Assembly: GCF_001612965.1 (NCBI RefSeq)
Contig: NZ_BDBL01000034.1
Location: forward strand, 36,509-100,508
DNA length: 64,000 nucleotides
From: Nocardia kruczakiae NBRC 101016
GTDB lineage: Bacteria; Actinomycetota; Actinomycetes; Mycobacteriales; Mycobacteriaceae
Direction of reading: 5' to 3'
In this document: in pieces, positions 42,202-51,382 of the stretch
How the letters are laid out: the number at the start of each line of letters is the position of its first letter
Numbering within the stretch: position 1 is the stretch's first letter
The notes under the pieces: model-generated
Databases searched by the model: none
The model's input: only the letters and a program-made list of their open reading frames with translations
Told to the model about the DNA's origin: nothing
Program-made: the position numbers and the translations under genes

Positions 42202-43623
42202 GTGTCCAAGACCATCGTCGAACAATTGGCCGACTTCACCTCCGGCGTCGACTATCGCCGCCTGCCGGAGGAGGTTGTCGTCGAATGCAAGCGGATCCTG
42301 CTCGATTCGATGGGCTGTGCACTCGGCGCAGTCGACCAGCACAAGGGAAAGATCGGCATCGAATTCGGCCGCCTCGCCGGTGGTACCGGCGGTGATGCGA
42401 CCATCATCGGCACCCCCGACCGGGTATCGATCTTCGGGGCCGCGTTCGCCAACGGTGAGTTGATCAACGCCCTCGACTTCGATGCAGTTCTGCCGCCCGG
42501 TCATGTGACACCGTATGTATTGCCGCAGACCATGGCGGTGGCCGAACGTCAGCAGCGCTCCGGCCGGGATGTGATCGCCGCGATCGCGCTGTCGCACGAG
42601 ATGTCGTTCCGCTTCTACAAATCCGTCGACTATCTGCGCGACCGCACCGACACAGAGATGAACCTGTCGCCGGTGCTGGGCTACAGCAATACCGTCTTCG
42701 GCGCCACCGCGGCCGTCGGAAAGCTCGAGGGCTATTCCGCCGAGGTACTCGCCCACGCACTCGCGATCGCGGCCAGTACCTCGCCGGTGAATTCGATGCG
42801 GTCGTGGCTGGCGCACGCGCCGACCGCGACGATCAAGTACTCGCTGGCCGGCGCTCTCACCAATGCCTCGCTCACCGCGGCCTACATGGCCAAGCTCGGC
42901 CACCGCGGTGATCTGCCGGTCCTCGACGACGCCGAACTCGGCTACCGCCGCTTCATCGGCACCCGGCGCTGGGAACCGCAGAACATCACCACCGGTCTGG
43001 GGGAGGAATGGCTGTTCCCCGCGGAGCAGACCTTCAAGCCGTATCCGCACTGCCGGATCCTGCACGCGCCACTGCACGCGCTGACCGAGATCGTCGAAAA
43101 CAACGATCTGAAGCCGGAGGAGATCGAGGCGATCCGCTGCTGGGGCGAAGCCGCGGTCCTGCATCCGCTGTGGTTGAGCAACGTCATCGACAGCACCCAC
43201 GACGCGCAGTTCAGCATCGCGCACGGCCTGGCCGTCGGCGCGCACAACATCACCCCGAGCAAGGCGTGGCACGATCCGGATCTCGTGTTCAGCCGCTCGG
43301 TCATGGATCTGATGGAGCGGGTCACCTTCCAGCCGCATCCGGACTATTTCCAGGCGCTGTCGGCGCATCCGTCGGCGCGGCCCGCCCGCATCGAAGTCGA
43401 CGCTCGCGGAACGACTTTCGTCGCCGACCGGGTGTATCCGAAGGGCAGCCCGACACCGGATCCGGACACCCGGATGACCGATGCGGAGCTGATCGCCAAG
43501 TTCCGGGTCAATGCCGAAGGCGTCATCGCGGATTCGCAGATCGACAGCATCGTCGAGGCGGTGTTCGACCTCGAGAACGTCGACGATTTCGCGACGGTCA
43601 TGCGCCGGCTCGGCACTCGGTAA
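42202..43623 (+). CDS. MmgE/PrpD family protein (copy 2)
   Basis: A 473-residue MmgE/PrpD protein. The N-terminal helical domain has FANGELINALDFDAVLPPGH (the D-x-D-x-x-x-x-x-x-H active-site region, about 87-106), and the second domain has FKPYPHCRILHAPLHAL (about 278-294), where copy 1 has KPYCCCGINHAYID. The family covers dehydratases, decarboxylases and epimerases of tricarboxylates. GTG 42202 is the start. It is followed by a stem-loop and then an aldehyde dehydrogenase, the same PrpD-ALDH pairing seen at 15096-17347. Substrate unknown. Confidence 0.83.
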   Translation: MSKTIVEQLADFTSGVDYRRLPEEVVVECKRILLDSMGCALGAVDQHKGKIGIEFGRLAGGTGGDATIIGTPDRVSIFGAAFANGELINALDFDAVLPPGHVTPYVLPQTMAVAERQQRSGRDVIAAIALSHEMSFRFYKSVDYLRDRTDTEMNLSPVLGYSNTVFGATAAVGKLEGYSAEVLAHALAIAASTSPVNSMRSWLAHAPTATIKYSLAGALTNASLTAAYMAKLGHRGDLPVLDDAELGYRRFIGTRRWEPQNITTGLGEEWLFPAEQTFKPYPHCRILHAPLHALTEIVENNDLKPEEIEAIRCWGEAAVLHPLWLSNVIDSTHDAQFSIAHGLAVGAHNITPSKAWHDPDLVFSRSVMDLMERVTFQPHPDYFQALSAHPSARPARIEVDARGTTFVADRVYPKGSPTPDPDTRMTDAELIAKFRVNAEGVIADSQIDSIVEAVFDLENVDDFATVMRRLGTR

Positions 43624-43730
43624 ACCCGCCATCGGCTGAAGGTCGTAGTCGAATACGACCGGCGACGGATATCGCCTCGCGTGTGCGCTGCGACACACTC
43701 GACGACAGCGCGCCGCGCAGCGCAACTACC

Positions 43731-43760
43731 GAGCCGCCCTCGGTTCCGAGACGGCGGCTC
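43731..43760 (+). terminator. Stem-loop after prpD-like copy 2
   Basis: Outer arms GAGCCGCC and GGCGGCTC with an inner CTCGG/CCGAG pairing, 107 nt after the stop and 50 nt before the aldehyde dehydrogenase. Confidence 0.5.
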
Positions 43761-43810
43761 TCCGACGGGTCCGGCGTGAGCGATGCTTCGGCCGGTGCGA
43801 GGAGAAGAAC

Positions 43811-45277
43811 ATGGTCTATCAGGGCAACTATTCGAAGCTGTTCATCGGCGGTCGCTGGGCCGATCCCACCGCGACGGAGAAGATCGCGGTGATCTCGCCG
43901 TACACGGAACAGACCGTGGCGCACGTGCCGAACTCGGCGGCCAGCGATGTCGACCGTGCCGTCGCGGCCGCCCGGCACGCGTTCGATCACGGCCCCTGGC
44001 CGCAGCTGTCGCTGCCCGAACGGATCGAGGTGCTGACCCGCGTCAGCGCCGGGCTGGGGGAGCGGCAGGAGGAGATCGCCGAGCTGATCACCACCGAGAT
44101 GGGCAGTCCCATCACGCTGTCGCGCAGCACCCAGTCGCTGGGGGCGAAATTGCTGCTGGACGCCTTCCTCGGACTGGCGCCGAGCTACGAATGGAGCAGC
44201 ATCCGGCGCTCGGCCACCGGCACCGGCCTGGTGACGCGCGAGCCGATCGGCGTTGTCGCCGCGGTCATTCCGTGGAACATGCCGTTGCAGATCGCCATGC
44301 TCAAGCTCGGGCCCGCGCTGCTCGCCGGCTGCACGGTGGTGCTCAAAACCGCCCCCGAGGCGCCGCTCAACGGCTACATCCTCGGCGAAATCCTGCAGGC
44401 TGCGGGCCTGCCGGACGGTGTGGTCAACATCCTGCCCGCCGACCGCGGGGTCAGCGAACATCTGGTCACCCATCCCGGTATCGACAAGGTGTCGTTCACC
44501 GGCTCCACCGCCGCGGGCCGCCGCGTCGCGGAACTCTGCGGACGTGACCTGCGCCGCGTCACTTTGGAATTGGGCGGTAAGTCCGCGGCCATCGTGCTCG
44601 ACGATGCCGACCTCGATCTGGCGATCGGCCAGATCCGCAAGCTCTCGATGCGCAACAACGGCCAGGCGTGCAGCAACAAGACCCGCATCGTGGTGGCCCG
44701 CTCGCGCGAGGCCGAACTGGTCGAACGGCTGGTCGCGATGGTCGAAGCGATGCCCGTCGGGGACCCGTCCGACGCGGCGACCGAGATCGGGCCGGTGGTC
44801 AGCGCCCGCCAGCGCGCCATGATCGAGAGCTACCTCGAGATCGGCCGCAACGAGGGCGCGAAGATCGCCGTCGGCGGCGGCCGGCCCGCCGGTCTGGATC
44901 GGGGCTGGTTCGTGGAGCCGACCGTTTTCACCGGCGTCGCACCGGATATGCGGATCGCGCAGGAGGAGATCTTCGGCCCGGTGCTGTCGGTGCTGAGTTT
45001 CGCCGACGAGGACGAGGCCGTCGCGATCGCCAACAACTCGATGTTCGGTCTCAACGGTTCGGTGTTCACCGCCGACGACGAGCACGCGCTGGCGGTCGCG
45101 CGCCGGATCCGCACGGGCACAGTGGAATTGAACGGCAACGTCGTCGGTTTCCACTCGCCCATCGGGGGCTTCAAATGCAGCGGCATCGGTCGCGAGGCCG
45201 GGCTGGAGGGGTTCGACGGATACGTCGAGCCCAAGTCCTACGGACTGTCGGCTTCGCTGGCGGAATCGCTGTCCTGA
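43811..45277 (+). CDS. NAD(P)-dependent aldehyde dehydrogenase
   Basis: A 488-residue intact ALDH with PWNMPLQIAMLKLGPAL, the cofactor loop SFTGSTAAGRRVAEL, catalytic glutamate in LELGGKSAAIVLDD, catalytic cysteine in NNGQACSNKTRI and GFHSPIGGFKCSGIGREAG. It is the closest relative in the window of the deleted ALDH at 16507-17347 and shows what that gene has lost. AGGAGAAGA precedes ATG 43811. Next to an alcohol dehydrogenase it suggests an alcohol-aldehyde-acid oxidation step. Confidence 0.9.
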   Translation: MVYQGNYSKLFIGGRWADPTATEKIAVISPYTEQTVAHVPNSAASDVDRAVAAARHAFDHGPWPQLSLPERIEVLTRVSAGLGERQEEIAELITTEMGSPITLSRSTQSLGAKLLLDAFLGLAPSYEWSSIRRSATGTGLVTREPIGVVAAVIPWNMPLQIAMLKLGPALLAGCTVVLKTAPEAPLNGYILGEILQAAGLPDGVVNILPADRGVSEHLVTHPGIDKVSFTGSTAAGRRVAELCGRDLRRVTLELGGKSAAIVLDDADLDLAIGQIRKLSMRNNGQACSNKTRIVVARSREAELVERLVAMVEAMPVGDPSDAATEIGPVVSARQRAMIESYLEIGRNEGAKIAVGGGRPAGLDRGWFVEPTVFTGVAPDMRIAQEEIFGPVLSVLSFADEDEAVAIANNSMFGLNGSVFTADDEHALAVARRIRTGTVELNGNVVGFHSPIGGFKCSGIGREAGLEGFDGYVEPKSYGLSASLAESLS

Positions 45278-45325
45278 CACCATCATTCGACCGACCCGGC
45301 GCTGGCCGGAAGCAGAGGAGTGCCG

Positions 45326-46375
45326 ATGCGCGGCGTTGTGTTCAACGGTGACCGCAACCTCGAAATCGTTTCGTTCGACGACCCCGAACCCGGGCCCGCG
45401 GACGTGGTCGTTCAGATCAAGGCGTCCGGGATGTGCGGTAGCGACCTCCGGTTCTATCGCGCCGCTCCGGGCGAGGCACTGGCCGCGTTCGGACTCCACG
45501 GTGACGACGCCGGCATCATCGCCGGGCACGAGCCGTGTGGTGTGGTGGTGGCTCTCGGATCCGAGGTGGACGCCCGTGCCGTGCGCGTCGGTGACCGGGT
45601 GATGGTGCATCACTACGACGGATGTGGATTCTGCGACCTGTGTCGCAGCGGATGGACCCAGATGTGTGAACGCGGCGCGAAGATCTTCGGCGCCACCGCC
45701 CACGGCGGCCACGCCGACTACATCAAAGTGCCCGCGCGCACGCTGGTTCCGCTGCCGGACGAGCTGAGCTTCGCCGCCGGCGCGGCCATCGCCTGCGGCA
45801 CCGGAACCGCCTTCGGCGGGCTGGTGCGGCTGAATATCGACGCCCGCGACACCATCGCCGTGTTCGGGCAGGGACCGGTCGGCCAGTCCGCGGTGCAGTT
45901 GGCCGCGGCGATGGGCGCCGAGGTCATCGCCGTCGATGTCGCACCGGAAAGAGTGGCTCGGGCAGTCGAATTCGGTGCCGCGCACGCCGTCGACTCCAGC
46001 GCTACAGACGCGGTGGAAGCGATCCGAGAACTGACCGGGGGAAAGGGCGTGAGCTGTGCTCTCGACTGCTCGGGCGCGGCGCCCGCCCGGGCGGCCGCGG
46101 TGCAGGCCGCCGCGCCGTGGGGTCGGGTCGGATTCGTCGGCGAGGGTGGCCAGGTGACGCTGAACGTCAGCCCGGAGATCATCCGCAAGCAGCTGACCAT
46201 CATCGGCTCCTACACCTTCTCCGTTGTGGGACAAGGTGATTGCGCCCGCTTCATCGCCCGTCACGGCGTCGACGTCGACAAAATCTTCACCGACCACTGG
46301 ACGCTCGACGACGCCGATCAGGCCTACCGTGAATTCGACAAGCAGACCGGAGGCAAGGCCGTCATCGAGTTCTGA
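45326..46375 (+). CDS. Zinc-dependent medium-chain alcohol dehydrogenase
   Basis: A 349-residue MDR-family dehydrogenase: catalytic zinc ligands in GMCGSD (Cys at about 37) and AGHEPCG, structural zinc cluster C-x2-C-x2-C-x7-C in CGFCDLCRSGWTQMC, cofactor motif GQGPVGQSAVQ and a closing TGGKAVIEF. It should oxidise an alcohol, possibly a polyol or hydroxy-acid, with NAD(P). ATG 45326 has GAGGAG 5 nt upstream; GTG 45320 falls inside that site. It follows the aldehyde dehydrogenase by 48 nt and ends at a strong stem-loop. Confidence 0.88.
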   Translation: MRGVVFNGDRNLEIVSFDDPEPGPADVVVQIKASGMCGSDLRFYRAAPGEALAAFGLHGDDAGIIAGHEPCGVVVALGSEVDARAVRVGDRVMVHHYDGCGFCDLCRSGWTQMCERGAKIFGATAHGGHADYIKVPARTLVPLPDELSFAAGAAIACGTGTAFGGLVRLNIDARDTIAVFGQGPVGQSAVQLAAAMGAEVIAVDVAPERVARAVEFGAAHAVDSSATDAVEAIRELTGGKGVSCALDCSGAAPARAAAVQAAAPWGRVGFVGEGGQVTLNVSPEIIRKQLTIIGSYTFSVVGQGDCARFIARHGVDVDKIFTDHWTLDDADQAYREFDKQTGGKAVIEF

Positions 46376-46405
46376 CGACCGACCTCCGGCGCATCTGTCG
46401 ACGAC

Positions 46406-46441
46406 TCGCCCTGGCAGCAACTTCCCCAGCTGCCAGGGCGA
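46406..46441. terminator. Strong 13-bp stem-loop between convergent genes
   Basis: Perfect arms TCGCCCTGGCAGC and GCTGCCAGGGCGA around a 10-nt loop, 30 nt after the alcohol dehydrogenase stop. Confidence 0.75.
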
Positions 46442-46490
46442 GCTGCGTGGTGTCGCAGGGCGAGACACGTTCGTCTGCCATATAACGCGT

Positions 46491-46520
46491 CAGGTGCGGC
46501 GGTCGCGACCGCCGCACCTG
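46491..46520. terminator. Perfect 30-bp palindrome after the SDR gene
   Basis: CAGGTGCGGCGGTCG followed without a loop by its exact complement, 21 nt past the SDR stop on the minus strand. It probably terminates that gene, forming a tandem terminator pair with 46406-46441. Confidence 0.65.
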
Positions 46521-46541
46521 AAGAGATGGGAAGAGTCAGCC

Positions 46542-47300
46542 TCAGTACAGCGTGTAACCGCCGTCGGTGGCCAAGGTCGTGCCGGTCACGAACGACGCGG
46601 CGTCCGACAGCAGCCACATGGCGGCCTGGGCGTGTTCGACGGGTTCGCTCGCGCGGCGCAGGGCATGGGTGGCCGCGACGGTATCGGCGTAGGACGGATT
46701 GTTCTCCAGGTACTCCAGGTACATCGGCGTCTTGGCGGTCGAGACGCCGATGGCGTTGACACGGATGCCGTGTTCGCCGTATTCCGCGGCCGCGCCTTTG
46801 GTCAGGCCCGCGACAGCGTGTTTGGAGGCGGTGTATTCGGCGGCCATCGGGATGTAGACGAACGCTCCCACCGAAGCCGTGTTCACGATCGAACCGCCGC
46901 CGGCCTCGATCATGGCCGGAATCTCGTACTTCATGCACAGGAACGGTCCCGCGACGTTGACGGCGAAGATCCGGTCGAAATCCGCCCGCGTGATGTCGAC
47001 CAGGCTTTTCCCCGAGTTCGGGATTCCCGCGTTGTTGAACGCGCCGTCGAGGCGGCCGTACGCCGACACGGCCGCCTCGACCATCGCCTGCACCTGCTGT
47101 TCGTTCGTCACATCCGTGGTGACGAACTGGGCGGTGTATCCCTCGGCGGTCAGTTGCTTCGCCAGCGCTTCGCCTGCCTCGGTGGTGACATCGGCGATGG
47201 TGACCTTGGCGCCGTTCTCGGCGAACAGCCGCGCGGCCGCCTCGCCGATACCGCTCGCGCCGCCCGTCACGATGACGGAGCGATCGTCGATTCCAGCCAT
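46542..47300 (-). CDS. Short-chain dehydrogenase/reductase
   Basis: A 252-residue classical SDR with TGGASGIG near residue 13, ADVT after strand 2, NNAG at about 90, YTASK (about 157-161) and the ending TTLATDGGYTLY. The downstream EYGEHGIRVNAIGVSTAKTP is typical of glucose/ribitol-type dehydrogenases. ATG 47300 has AGGAG 7 nt upstream. It is a single-gene unit convergent with the alcohol dehydrogenase. Confidence 0.87.
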   Translation of the reverse strand: MAGIDDRSVIVTGGASGIGEAAARLFAENGAKVTIADVTTEAGEALAKQLTAEGYTAQFVTTDVTNEQQVQAMVEAAVSAYGRLDGAFNNAGIPNSGKSLVDITRADFDRIFAVNVAGPFLCMKYEIPAMIEAGGGSIVNTASVGAFVYIPMAAEYTASKHAVAGLTKGAAAEYGEHGIRVNAIGVSTAKTPMYLEYLENNPSYADTVAATHALRRASEPVEHAQAAMWLLSDAASFVTGTTLATDGGYTLY

Positions 47301-47423
47301 GATGCTTCTCCTGTCGGATAGTGGTCGAAGGTCGGCGTGGATGCCGACGTCCGTGGTGCGTGCCCGGAATGCCCGAGCCACAACGGTTTTGGTCGGCGGT
47401 CGGTGTCGCCGAGAGTCGCGGTC

Positions 47424-48635
47424 CTACCAGCCCGGCGCGAGCGTGAGGGTCCGCCCATCCGCGACCCGAGTATCGGTCCGGATGACGGTGGTTTCGTCCG
47501 GATCGAGGGCGCCGCCGCTGCCCACGTGGTAGCGGCGCAGGATGTTCTGGCCGACCTGCGCCGGGTCCGTACCGAATACCCAGAGTGCGTCGCCGCTCGG
47601 CGACATCACCGACGACTCGGACATGGGGCCGAGCGGGCCGTTTCCGAACGGTGCGTCGGGCAGCGGGCGCAGGGCTCCGTCGGGCTGCACGGCATAGGCG
47701 CTGATGAAGTTCGAGCCCATATTCGGGACGTACACGTATTTGCTGTCGGGGGTCACGCTCATGACATGCGGCAGCAGTCCGGAGGTGAACGGCGAACCGG
47801 CAACCGGGCTCAAGGTGCCGTCACCGGCGATGGTGTAGCCCGACACACTGCCCCCGCGCTCGTTGGCGATGTAGAGGTGGCGCCCGTCCGGGGTGATCGT
47901 CGGGTAGATCGGGCCGGAGCCGGTGGGGATTCGCTGCTGCGCCGGGGTGACCGTGCCGTCGTCGTTGATCGCGAACCGGACCAGCTGATCCATGAGATAG
48001 CTTGCCGCATACAGGTTTCGGCCGTCGGGGGACACCACGGCGGAGGAGACGCCGTCGGCCGGCGCGCCGAACGGCACGGTGGGACCGTTGGGGACCGGCG
48101 TGCCGTCGTCGCGGATGGTCAGCGCCATGATCGAGGCGTTCGCCACGCCCATCACGACGTAGGCGCGGCGGCTGTCGGCGGTGAAGGCGATATCCACCGG
48201 AATATCGGGCAGTGTCATCCCCGGAAGGGCAGTGAGATGGCCGTCGTGCCCGATCGCATAGACGAGCAGGGTGCGCGTCGCCCCGGAGGCGACATAGAGG
48301 AAGCGCCCGTCCGGCGAAGCGACCTGCGGCCAGCTCGCGACGCCGGAGGGAACGCCCGGAATGGGTTGTGGCGCAGCGGTATCAGTGGCGTTGTAGCCCA
48401 CCACCCCGTCACTGAGGAAGCCGTGCGCGTACAGATGGTAGCCGGGTGAACTCGAGGCGGGCGCGTCGGCGAAAGCCTCCGCCGGCAACGGGAGAACCAT
48501 CATCCCCGGCAACAGGATCGATCCCATCGCGGCCGCCCACCGGGCACGCCGGCGCTCGGTCACACGGCACTTCGAGTCGGCGGCGGTCCCGGTTGCCGGT
48601 GCCGACTCACCTGTCGTCTTCGAACCAGATGTCAT
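47424..48635 (-). CDS. Secreted lactonase/YncE-type seven-bladed beta-propeller (copy 1)
   Basis: A 403-residue exported protein. After a polar N-region with RRRARWAAA comes a hydrophobic core (about 34-52) and a likely cleavage after AEAFADA. The mature part consists of repeated propeller blades, each with a VSPDGRxLYxA motif (for example VASPDGRFLYVAS, VVSPDGRNLYAAS, TITPDGRHLYIAN, SVTPDSKYVYVPN) about 45-50 residues apart, as in the 6-phosphogluconolactonase/YncE superfamily. Substrate hydrolysis is not proven for this group. A paralogue lies at 62472. The palindromic operator A lies 34 nt upstream of its ATG. Confidence 0.8.
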   Translation of the reverse strand: MTSGSKTTGESAPATGTAADSKCRVTERRRARWAAAMGSILLPGMMVLPLPAEAFADAPASSSPGYHLYAHGFLSDGVVGYNATDTAAPQPIPGVPSGVASWPQVASPDGRFLYVASGATRTLLVYAIGHDGHLTALPGMTLPDIPVDIAFTADSRRAYVVMGVANASIMALTIRDDGTPVPNGPTVPFGAPADGVSSAVVSPDGRNLYAASYLMDQLVRFAINDDGTVTPAQQRIPTGSGPIYPTITPDGRHLYIANERGGSVSGYTIAGDGTLSPVAGSPFTSGLLPHVMSVTPDSKYVYVPNMGSNFISAYAVQPDGALRPLPDAPFGNGPLGPMSESSVMSPSGDALWVFGTDPAQVGQNILRRYHVGSGGALDPDETTVIRTDTRVADGRTLTLAPGW

Positions 48636-48669
48636 GAATTCGAAGCTAGGGAGAATTGCCGGCGGCGAC

Positions 48670-48687
48670 TGTCCAGATACTTGGACA
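48670..48687. promoter_or_regulatory. Palindromic operator A (TGTCCAGATACTTGGACA)
   Basis: TGTCCA-N6-TGGACA, 34 nt upstream of propeller copy 1, and nearly the same sequence as operator B read on the opposite strand. Confidence 0.65.
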
Positions 48688-48718
48688 TCGGTCCTCGGTA
48701 GATCCGAGAACGAGCGGT

Positions 48719-48745
48719 AGCCCCGGCTCGGCTCGAACCGGGGCT
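48719..48745 (-). terminator. Stem-loop after the ABC transporter operon
   Basis: Arms AGCCCCGG and CCGGGGCT around an 11-nt loop, 25 nt past the ATPase stop on the minus strand. Confidence 0.6.
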
Positions 48746-48770
48746 GTGCAGGGCGAATCGCCCACTGGCT

Positions 48771-50285
48771 CTAATGCACGGCGGCGAACATCAGCCGGGT
48801 CTCGTCGGCTTCGTCCGGGGCGAATTCGGCGGCGATCGTCCCGTTCTTGGCGACGAGGATGCGGTCGGACAGCGCCCGGATCTCCGGCATGTACGAGGAG
48901 ATGACGACGACCGCCACGCCGTCGTCGGCGAGTCCCCGAATCATGGCGTGAATCTCCGGGATGGTGCCCAGATCCACACCGCGGGTGGGCTCGTCGATGA
49001 TGGCGACCAGCGGTTTGCGGGTCAGTCCCTTGGCGAGCACGACCTTCTGCTGGTTACCGCCGCTGAGTTCTTCCAGTGTGGCCCGGTTCGGTTGCAGGGT
49101 CCGGACCTGGAACAGTTCGACGAACCGTTGCGCCACGGACTTCTTGGCGCCCGGACGCACCAGGAACGGCAGTCGCCGCGCGCTGCACAGATGACCGAGA
49201 TAGATGTTGTCGGCGATCGTCAGGTGGCTGAAGAAGCCGGAGGCCTTACGGTCCTCGGTGATGTAGACGATGCCCGCCTTGCGCGCGTGCCGCGGTGTGC
49301 GGAAACGGACTTCGCGGCCGTTCAATCGGGTGGTGCCACCGCGCAATCGGCGTCGCTTCATGATGCCGCTGATGATCATCGCCACCTCGCTGCGGCCCGC
49401 ACCGACCAGACCGTAGATGCCGACGATCTCACCGGCGTAGGCGGAGAACGACATATTGCGCACCACCGGAAGCAGTGTCACGTCCTCGACCTCGAGCACC
49501 GGGGTGGGATCGGGTTCGCGCTGGGGCAGCACCCGGCCCATTTCGACGTTGCGGCCCACCATCATTCGCACGACCTCGTGGCGGCTGAACTCCGGCCGGG
49601 TCAGGGTGCCCTGCACCTCGCCGTCGCGCAGCACGGTGATGCGGTCGGCCTCCTCGAACGCCTCGTCGAGCATATGGGTGATGAAGATGACGCCGATGCC
49701 CTTGCGCTTGAGGTGCTGCATCGACATGAACAGTTGCAGCCGTTCCTCCGGGGTCACCGAGGAGGTCGGCTCGTCGAGGATCACCAGCTTGGCGTTGCGG
49801 TGCACCGCCCGCGCGATCTCGACCATCTGCTTCTGCCCCACACCCAGCGCCCCGGCCGGCACGTCCGGCCGGATGTGGAAGTTGTGTGACTCCAGTAGTT
49901 CTCGCGCGACGATGTTGAGGTGGCCGAGGTTGTTGAACACCTTCTCGTTGCCCATGAACAGGTTCTGCGCCACTGTCATGGTCTCGACCAGGGAGCCCTC
50001 CTGGTACACCATCGAGATACCGGCTTCCACCGAATCCTTCGGCGCGGTGAACCGGCGTTCGCTGCCGTCCACTTCAAGGGTTCCGCTGTCGTGGGCGACG
50101 GCGCCGGAGATGATCTTCACCATCGTCGATTTGCCGGCGCCGTTCTCACCCAGCAGGGCGTGGATCTCACCGGGCCGCACGTCGAAGTCGACGCCGCGCA
50201 GCGCGTAGGTGCCGCCGTAGCGTTTGCTCACATCCGACAGCCGGATCACCGGCTCGACGGCCGTGTCGTTGACCGCATAAGGCAT
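48771..50285 (-). CDS. Ribose-type ABC transporter ATP-binding protein (two NBDs)
   Basis: A 504-residue RbsA/MglA-type ATPase. The first domain has Walker A LLGENGAGKST (about 45-55), the signature-like GALGVGQKQM and Walker B LVILDEPTSSV. The second has the degenerate Walker A GLVGAGRSE, the signature LSGGNQQKVVLAKGL and IIDEPTRGV. Degeneracy in the second P-loop is normal for this subfamily. It energises uptake by the permeases at 51379 and 54745. ATG 50285 is 5 nt after the SMP-30-like gene; the long upstream extension in the same frame is not coding. Confidence 0.92.
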   Translation of the reverse strand: MPYAVNDTAVEPVIRLSDVSKRYGGTYALRGVDFDVRPGEIHALLGENGAGKSTMVKIISGAVAHDSGTLEVDGSERRFTAPKDSVEAGISMVYQEGSLVETMTVAQNLFMGNEKVFNNLGHLNIVARELLESHNFHIRPDVPAGALGVGQKQMVEIARAVHRNAKLVILDEPTSSVTPEERLQLFMSMQHLKRKGIGVIFITHMLDEAFEEADRITVLRDGEVQGTLTRPEFSRHEVVRMMVGRNVEMGRVLPQREPDPTPVLEVEDVTLLPVVRNMSFSAYAGEIVGIYGLVGAGRSEVAMIISGIMKRRRLRGGTTRLNGREVRFRTPRHARKAGIVYITEDRKASGFFSHLTIADNIYLGHLCSARRLPFLVRPGAKKSVAQRFVELFQVRTLQPNRATLEELSGGNQQKVVLAKGLTRKPLVAIIDEPTRGVDLGTIPEIHAMIRGLADDGVAVVVISSYMPEIRALSDRILVAKNGTIAAEFAPDEADETRLMFAAVH

Positions 50286-50290
50286 CCTTG

Positions 50291-51382
50291 TCACCCTCTT
50301 TCGTTGTCGCCGGTCAGCTGCAGGATGTTGCCGAAACCCTTGGCCGCTGCCAGGATTGCACTGTCGGAGACCGCCACGCCGGTCACGCCGTGGCGAGGGC
50401 TGTCGACCCGCGCGTGTGCGCTCTCCACCACGCGCCCGGTGCGGTCCACCCGCAGCACCAGGCCGCACGAGCGCGCCGGCGCCCACGGTTTGACCTCGCC
50501 CAGCACCCGCAACTGGCCCATCTGCATGGTGTCGGTGTAGGGGTTGGTGCAGCGCAGTCGCGGCACGAACCAGTCCTCGGGGTCGACGTGCGCCACCATT
50601 TCCTCGATGACCTCGGGTTCGTCGAGCAGCATCTCGGTGACGCGATTGCGGATGTAGGGCGCCGCCACCCACCAGCCGTCCCCGGCGGCCGCGAGGCGGC
50701 CCGGGTAGATCGGCATATTGCGGGCGATCGGCCGCGACGGGCGGGCGAGGTTCGCCAGGGCGCGCAGCTCGATGCGGTGATCGAAACTCAGCGACACCAG
50801 CACCTCGGTGGGCGAGGCCACCTCGATGCCCGACGGCCACCCCAGACCCTGCGCCTCGACCCGCGCCCGCGAGCCGTCGAATCGGACGATGAGGCCGGAA
50901 CGGTCGCCGCGCACCAACGCCCGAGACCAGTTGCCCGCGTCGTGGTTTCGGGAACCGACCGTGCCGATCAGCGAACCGTCGGGCAGGACCGCGAGATCGG
51001 TGACGCAGGTGGTGACCACGGGGTCGGTGCACAGGTCGGTCACCGTCCCCGACATGTCCACCGCGACGAGCCCGGTGCCCTCGACGCCGGCGATCACCGC
51101 GCTGCCCCGGCATACGAGCGTGCCGACCGGTCCCGGCAGATCGGCGAGGATGCGGACCTCACCGTCGCGCAGCGAGAACAGGGAGTTGCCGCTGCCGAAC
51201 AGCACCGCACCGGATGCGGTGATGACGACGTCGTCGGGTGCGTAGACGTCGTTCGCCAGCAGTTCCCTCGCCTCGTCGAGCCGCCGGTTGGGCCGCAGTC
51301 CGGCATCCATCGGCGGTACGGTCCGGTGCTTGCCCCAGGCCGGATTGATCCATTCGGCGAGGGTGGCGATCGTGCGGTTCAC
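50291..51382 (-). CDS. SMP-30/strictosidine-synthase-like beta-propeller protein
   Basis: A 363-residue protein without signal peptide. Segments such as DDVVITASGAVLFGSGNSLF, VVTTCVTDLAVLPDGSLIGT and GWPSGIEVASPTEVLVSLSF are blade-like and follow the SMP-30/Str_synth pattern. It resembles the C-terminal half of the fused permease upstream, with which it overlaps by 4 nt (GTGA). It may hydrolyse a lactone or ester imported by the transporter, but catalytic residues cannot be fixed from the sequence alone. Confidence 0.7.
   Translation of the reverse strand: MNRTIATLAEWINPAWGKHRTVPPMDAGLRPNRRLDEARELLANDVYAPDDVVITASGAVLFGSGNSLFSLRDGEVRILADLPGPVGTLVCRGSAVIAGVEGTGLVAVDMSGTVTDLCTDPVVTTCVTDLAVLPDGSLIGTVGSRNHDAGNWSRALVRGDRSGLIVRFDGSRARVEAQGLGWPSGIEVASPTEVLVSLSFDHRIELRALANLARPSRPIARNMPIYPGRLAAAGDGWWVAAPYIRNRVTEMLLDEPEVIEEMVAHVDPEDWFVPRLRCTNPYTDTMQMGQLRVLGEVKPWAPARSCGLVLRVDRTGRVVESAHARVDSPRHGVTGVAVSDSAILAAAKGFGNILQLTGDNERG

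Noticed and set aside
43598..46468. 956-codon open frame on the minus strand opposite the aldehyde and alcohol dehydrogenase genes
   Set aside because: It is a high-GC shadow of strong plus-strand genes; the translation is His/Arg/Gly-rich and matches no family.
50286..51113. In-frame N-terminal extension of the ABC ATPase gene
   Set aside because: It runs antiparallel in composition through the SMP-30-like gene; the ATG at 50285 gives the normal RbsA length.
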